DNA from: Heliopora coerulea
Lineage: Eukaryota; Cnidaria; Anthozoa; Scleralcyonacea; Helioporidae
Length of the DNA stretch: 64,000 nucleotides
Reading direction: 5' to 3'
Assembly: GCA_030142905.1 (NCBI GenBank)
Contig: JASJOG010000115.1
Coordinates: 997,001-1,061,000 of the forward strand
Position 1 is the stretch's first letter. Each line of letters starts with the position of its first letter. Position numbers and translations under genes: made by a program. The notes beneath the pieces were generated by a model, which worked only from the letters and a program-made list of their open reading frames with translations, ran no database searches and was not told where the DNA came from. Shown in pieces: positions 58,602 through 64,000 of this stretch.

Positions 58602-61280
58602 GATACTAAAAGGTTGCATGAGACAAGTGTAAACATAAATTCCTGAAAAATTAAAGCAAATACACTGAAAGAATCTTGTAACCACAAGGGGAACAGACAA
58701 GGGGAACAGACAAGGGAGATTATCTGCTGTGAACAGACCTCAATGTTTTGTAATACAGAGAAAAAGGCAAATACATCATGCCATCAGCAAACCATCATGG
58801 TTTATTGCAGCCATAGTTTTGATATTGACTTAGTTCTAATAAAAATGCTTATCTGAAGTACTGAAATACATCTGAGAAAACTGCAAGGAACCTCTTATTA
58901 AAAATTAGTATCTCATATTTAATTACCATGGGACATTTAAGAAATATAACTTGATTCCATTTTTTAAAAATTCACTCAAACTGGTTTCTTTTTTTTCCAT
59001 TTTAGTATATCAGTCACTTTAGCAATTGATTGATCAGGCAGAAAGCATACTCTTGTGATAAAAATTGAATCTCCTTTCCTTCAGCTGCTCAAAATCTGTT
59101 TGTTCTTTGATGTTTTACCACCAGTGTTAGATAAAACCATGTGAACGTTGGAACACCTTTTGGGTTTCAACTGACAAAACAAAAACATACCAGCCATACA
59201 TGTACATGCAGAAAAAACCCAAATAATTATAAATGAGTTTGGTAAGGTATTGTACACCATATTTGGTGCTTTTGGTATGCAGTTCCAACAAACCAGGTAA
59301 GTCCAGAAATTAAACCAAAGGGAAGTCACAAAATCACAGTATGCATTTTCCCAGCATTTGTAAATGTAATGACATCATAAAATTTTTGCAAAGAAATATT
59401 ACCCCAAATGAGTTCACATTGTGCAATACTGGTGTGTTGCTCACATGTGCACAATCCTTCTTATTAAAGACAGACTTCCAAAATCATCCACTACAGATCT
59501 TTTCATGTAATGTTTTTGAAAAACAAATCTACCCCCCCTCGCATTAAAAACCCAGGGAGTACCTTAAATCAGTGGGATAGAACTACACAATCTCATGCAC
59601 AGACATGACTGACAGACATAACAGATGACAGGCATCCCAATCATGCCACTATCAGAGTTTCCATGCATTTCCAGGCCACTATCAGAGTTTCCATGCATAA
59701 AGTTCTCTTCACCTCCACATAAGCAGCCAATTTGCCTTAGGACATAAAACCCTAAAAAAGAGAAAAAAATTCTAATAAGTATAAAAATCAATGACTCACA
59801 AAAGTTTATAGTAAAATAATTTTTCAACTATACAGGCAAGTACAATTGAAATTCAACTACAAATTCTTGATTATGATCAATGCCTACATTGTGAGAAACA
59901 GTCCTCCAAAACAAAAGTAGAACTGTTTAGATGAGTACTCCAGTAGTACCGAGTACACGTATAAGTTTCAAAATTCAATAAATTGCCATAGTATTTGACT
60001 GGATACCACCTACAATCATACCAGGGCTCAAATTTAGGGGAAAAATGTCAAGTGGGATGTAAGTTCTATTTTGTTTTTTCCCCCTGCCATGTTATTTTTC
60101 TTTATATTATTGTTTTTCAGTATGTTTTTATTTCCATTGTGGCAAATTTATTAAATTCAGAAAAAATTCAAATTTAATTTTTTCTACCCTAAGCTAAAAA
60201 TGGCCTTGGTAATTTCATATGCTTATAGCTATTCAAGGCCATTTTCTTTTTTATCAAGGCAAAATATTTGTCTGTATAAAAACCACTTTCAAACATTCAT
60301 TTAGAGAACCAACTTATGCACATGAGTTTTAGTTGCTTCTTGTTTCAACATACTTGCTTTCAAAACATTTATTTTTGCAACTGATAATTTTGCATGGTGC
60401 TGTACTTACAGTAACAGCACAATGTGTATGTATGTCATTTATATAGGGCTCACAAACAATGAACTGTTTTTGACCCTGATGCTGGCTGCCCAAAGCAACA
60501 TTAGGGACTTCACTTCAATTCTGTCCTTCTCTTTATATTCTAGTCATTCTCAACCCCAATTTTTGATGTTGTTACCCATGACTTCCATCACAACCTTCTT
60601 TAAAATGACTATTAGCTTAGCTTGCAGTTTGCAACCTGTTTATTCCTGAATTGACTGTACTAGCAATGGCTGTCTCATCAAAAGAGTTTGTGGTGTTAGT
60701 TGGTTCAGTAGTAAGTACATTGCAGGGTTTAAATGAATTATTGAAGAATGGTTCATGATTTTTCAGGAATTTAATGCTCTATTATGAAGATTATACCACC
60801 TTTTCAATAAAAATTAAGCAGAAATAAGGTCGAAATATTACAGTTTACATCAGAATCATCCTCAGAGATTTAAATGAACATAAATTTTTCAAAATACCAT
60901 CTCCATTCGTCTCGTTTTTACTTAAATTCTAAGTCTTCAAAACGTTTTTCGGAGTTTTTTTCTTATTCTATATTATCAACTAGGCCATGGGGCACCAAAC
61001 CAAAGATGATGGTCAAAGTTCTTTTGTTAAGGAATACCAACATGGCAGCTATAACGTCAAGTGCATACACTTTCTAGGTGTACACTTTCGTCAACGGTAG
61101 TCTCACCATGACAAGTAAAATTGTCTGGTCTTGGCTGTGGTAAAATAAATATTAGAGTACATGGCAACAGTCACGAGTGGGTTAAGTCAGGTCTGAGTAG
61201 CATACTGAATCACTCTAGGCAATGACTGTTACTGGTGTTTTAATATCAGATACGTTAAAATATGTCATAAGAATACTTAC
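58602..61280. other. Intergenic or intronic, no confident exon
   Basis: Weak minus-strand candidates after acceptor-like sites occur at about 59563-59752 (includes FMHGNSDSG twice, through a short tandem duplication) and 59087-59172 (LKPKRCSNVHMVLSNTGG, then stop). They might be 3' exons of the gene whose possible exon lies at 61281-61660, but no phase-consistent model was established. Confidence 0.25.
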
Positions 61281-61660
61281 AGAACGACCATCTATTTTAA
61301 CTACATCAAAACCCTTCCCCACTCGTCTTTCTGGCGTTTGTCAAACATTCCGACAAGAATTTATATGCTTCAAAATGGTCTTGTCCAGTTGAAATAAGGC
61401 CACTCGCTCTTTCATGACTTCCTTCAGTCTTCCATTTACGAATTGGCAAAATAATAACTGCCGTTCTCGAAGCATTACTACCATAGTTTGTCATGAAATT
61501 GATAAAGATTTTTTTAGCTTCAGCGGGTCTAGGTAGGTAGACACGTGCTGTGCGGCCGTGCAACGTGGACTTCCTAAACCATTGCGCATGACCACGGAAT
61601 TTAGAGTCAATGAGGTTAATTTTAATAAAGGGGAAGAGGGGGTGGGGGACCTGAAATGCT
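61281..61660 (-). pseudogene. Probable exon of an unrecognised gene with a one-base frameshift
   Basis: The minus-strand frame contains LIDSKFRGHAQWFRKSTL, ARVYLPRPAEAKKIFINF, TAVIILPIRKWKTEGSHERA and GQDHFEAYKFLSECL. Composition is non-repetitive and strongly protein-like. The frame ends prematurely after KTSGEGF; dropping one G from the GGGG at about 61317-61320 would let it continue as a short sensible run (GKGFDVVKIDGRS) to a good donor (TCT|GTAAGT at 61281/61280). The acceptor is uncertain (CAG near 61660). I do not recognise the family. It could be a true pseudogene or a gene with a sequencing error in the homopolymer. Confidence 0.45.
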
Positions 61661-61842
61661 CACTTCTAACTCTTACCACCTGATTTACTTCAGTGACTGC
61701 GTGGTGTCGTAATCATGTCCAACTGTATCCTTAACACAAATATAAGAGCTCTGCAACAATATTCTCTGCAATAATATTGTTCCAAAACAAGTCCAACTGT
61801 GTCTTGTTGTGTTGTTTTTTTATTATTTGTACGCCCACTTAC

Positions 61843-62057
61843 CGTGAGAGCATGAGAACTATTCGCGCTCGTGTTATAATTCAACATGTTCTCTAAGTTG
61901 AGATTCTAGTTAGGATTATGGTTTAGAGCTAGGATATCCGAAACCTGCTCCTAACCCTAATCATGACCTTAATCCTAACCCTAACCTGAATCTTAGGTGA
62001 GAGGACATGTTGAATTATAATATAAAGAATGCGTGAATAGTTTTCAGGCTCTCACAG
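61843..62057. mobile_element. MITE with TIRs and telomere-like interior
   Basis: The left arm (GTGAGAGCATGAGAACTATTCGCGCT, then TTATAATTCAACATGT) and right arm (ACATGTTGAATTATAA, then GAATAGTTTTCAGGCTCTCAC) are inverted. The interior is rich in degenerate TTAGGG/CCTAA-type words. It is non-coding. Confidence 0.7.
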
Positions 62058-62208
62058 CTGGCCAATTTAGCATGCTATGAGAAACTAAACATTAATGAAT
62101 GTGCAGCATTCTGTGCTTGAACTTTCTCAAAAATCGGTTTTTCACAATCAGAAAATTATAGATAATTGCCCTGATTTTAATTATGAACCAACAGCTTTTC
62201 CCTTACAG

Positions 62209-62647
62209 TCAAAGGAGATGATAGCAGCCTATTAATGGATAAGCTTGGTCTATTGGCTACTAAGGAATCTGAAACAGTTGAAGAGAATAAGGAAGAACCT
62301 AATAGAACTGGCGAAGAATTTGAATATGGCACCGACGAAGAAGACGATACACTTGAGCAAGATACCGGTATTGAAAAATGTCCTTCGCAAATATCAATAA
62401 ATGAAAAGTCTAATGACTTACTCAATATAGACTCTATTTTGGAACTTATAGAACTCAAAGTTAATGATATAAAGAAGGAGTTTACGTCAAAGATAAGTGA
62501 CCTAGAAAATGAAATATTTGATCTAAAGACACACGGCACGGAAAGTTTATCACAAGAGAAGTTTATTGACAACCTTAAACGCGAAAAACAGGAATTAAAG
62601 GATGAGAACTGTGTGCTAAGCGAAAAGGTTATCAATCTGTCCCCCAT
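62209..62647 (+). pseudogene. Acidic coiled-coil exon truncated by retroposon
   Basis: An open frame begins after a good acceptor (TTTTCCCTTACAG at 62196-62208), with a first ATG at 62235. It encodes about 138 aa: an acidic N-terminal half (EEFEYGTDEEDDTLEQD) and a helical, heptad-like half (LELIELKVNDIKKEF, SDLENEIFDLK, LKREKQELKDENCVLSEKV). The frame is cut where the retroposon copy 3 begins (62648), giving a stop three bases later. The layout resembles the N-terminal regions of repetitive coral proteins with ENxxLxE coiled coils, but no family is assigned. Confidence 0.5.
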
Positions 62648-62921
62648 AAAGTAAATGGTTTGAACCTGGGAGAATCTTGACATATTTCAGGAATTTGATC
62701 GTCCAGGTTAGTGCAGTCTAGAGAAACACTGTTGGTTGAAGTGACTTACGTTTCGACAGCCTTAGCGGCGGTCATCTTCAGAGTCAAAAGGAAAGTAAAT
62801 GCCAGGTTCCCCAGTATTTGTATCTGGCTCGTGCGTGATAACTGGGCGGGCGGATTATTCATGGAGGTGTAATAGTAGGTGACAAAAAATATCTGTCCCT
62901 GTGTAAATGTCAATTATAAGT
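62648..62921. mobile_element. Retroposon family copy 3, interrupted by 187-bp satellite
   Basis: Starts AAAGTAAATGGTTTGAACC like copies 1 and 2, then one arm, then the internal region of copy 1 in reverse orientation (GGCTCGTGCGTGATAACTGG, CATGGAGGTGTAATAG). The similarity fades at about 62920 where the satellite starts, so the right end and second target duplication are missing. Its hammerhead-like core (minus strand) is intact except for GTA in place of GTC at the cleavage triplet. Confidence 0.8.
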
Positions 62922-64000
62922 TTTAGCACTCGATTTGCGCGAGATATCCACACTTGAAAATTGCGCCCCATAGCAAAGGGGGGACCACAGGGGCCATGTG
63001 GTCCCCCCTTTGCAAAACGACCATTTGGCACCTGTTGGAAACTTCCGAGTTCTTGTCAGCCAAGGCGACAGGCTTCCAAATCCTTCTGTTTGCCACCGGT
63101 TCCGATCGTTTAGCACTCGATTTGCGCGAGATATCCACACTTGAAAATTGCGCCCCATAGCAAAGGGGGGACCACAGGGGCCATGTGGTCCCCCCTTTGC
63201 AAAACGACCATTTGGCACCTGTTGGAAACTTCCGAGTTCTTGTCAGCCAAGGCGACAGGCTTCCAAATCCTTCTGTTTGCCACCGGTTCCGATCGTTTAG
63301 CACTCGATTTGCGCGAGATATCCACACTTGAAAATTGCGCCCCATAGCAAAGGGGGGACCACAGGGGCCATGTGGTCCCCCCTTTGCAAAACGACCATTT
63401 GGCACCTGTTGGAAACTTCCGAGTTCTTGTCAGCCAAGGCGACAGGCTTCCAAATCCTTCTGTTTGCCACCGGTTCCGATCGTTTAGCACTCGATTTGCG
63501 CGAGATATCCACACTTGAAAATTGCGCCCCATAGCAAAGGGGGGACCACAGGGGCCATGTGGTCCCCCCTTTGCAAAACGACCATTTGGCACCTGTTGGA
63601 AACTTCCGAGTTCTTGTCAGCCAAGGCGACAGGCTTCCAAATCCTTCTGTTTGCCACCGGTTCCGATCGTTTAGCACTCGATTTGCGCGAGATATCCACA
63701 CTTGAAAATTGCGCCCCATAGCAAAGGGGGGACCACAGGGGCCATGTGGTCCCCCCTTTGCAAAACGACCATTTGGCACCTGTTGGAAACTTCCGAGTTC
63801 TTGTCAGCCAAGGCGACAGGCTTCCAAATCCTTCTGTTTGCCACCGGTTCCGATCGTTTAGCACTCGATTTGCGCGAGATATCCACACTTGAAAATTGCG
63901 CCCCATAGCAAAGGGGGGACCACAGGGGCCATGTGGTCCCCCCTTTGCAAAACGACCATTTGGCACCTGTTGGAAACTTCCGAGTTCTTGTCAGCCAAGG
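62922..64000. repeat. 187-bp tandem satellite, extends beyond the window
   Basis: Units start at 62922, 63109, 63296, 63483, 63670 and 63857; I see no difference between complete units. Each contains a perfect 17-bp stem GCAAAGGGGGGACCACA / TGTGGTCCCCCCTTTGC with a 7-base loop (first unit 62973-63013). Because 187 is not a multiple of 3 the same frames recur shifted on both strands; the 160-codon and 68-codon frames are artefacts. Confidence 0.96.

Noticed and set aside
62923..63966. Repeated 160-codon (minus) and 68-codon (plus) frames
   Set aside because: Identical frames recur every 187 bp on both strands of a tandem repeat, so they are artefacts.
62922..64000. CRISPR-like regular repeats
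   Set aside because: The whole 187-bp unit is identical with no variable spacers, and the genome is eukaryotic.

Overview
This window is eukaryotic: genes are split by GT-AG introns, the DNA is AT-rich, and most of it is non-coding and repetitive. Three genes are clearly animal: an Integrator subunit 14 orthologue (INTS14), a Bcl-2-family gene, and a C8orf74 orthologue. The repeat mix (Penelope-like element with GIY-YIG endonuclease, Harbinger-like DNA element, hAT-type MITE, tRNA-derived SINE heads, a hammerhead ribozyme, long satellites) fits a marine invertebrate. A cnidarian, most likely a stony coral, is the best guess; that assignment is inference.

Layout. 1-3 kb: INTS14 on the minus strand, four coding exons. 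3-15 kb: gene-poor DNA full of inverted-repeat elements. It includes a three-level nest at 5898-9424, where a Harbinger-like element was split by a Penelope-like element, itself split by a 416-bp non-autonomous retroposon. Each of the two inner insertions is marked by a target-site duplication. 14.4-16.7 kb: a possible BH3-only exon (minus) divergent from a two-exon Bcl-2-family gene (plus). 20.3-23.2 kb: C8orf74 orthologue, three exons (plus). 23-34 kb: gene-poor, with several MITEs.

34.3-53.2 kb: one satellite block of about 109 monomers of about 168 bp. It has higher-order structure at 2,692 bp (16 monomers) and 8,073 bp (48 monomers), with decayed monomers at both edges. Because 168 is 3 x 56, long open frames run through it; they are not genes. 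53-62 kb: gene-poor repeats, including a LINE 3' fragment, a well-formed type I hammerhead ribozyme and several foldback elements. 62.2-64 kb: a coiled-coil exon cut off by another copy of the retroposon family, followed by a very homogeneous 187-bp satellite that runs off the window.

INTS14 acts in nuclear RNA processing, the Bcl-2-type gene (and possible BH3 partner) in apoptosis control, and the C8orf74 orthologue has no established function; nothing suggests a shared pathway apart from the possible BH3/Bcl-2 pair. The most notable content is structural: the higher-order satellite, the ribozyme motifs and the nested retroelements.
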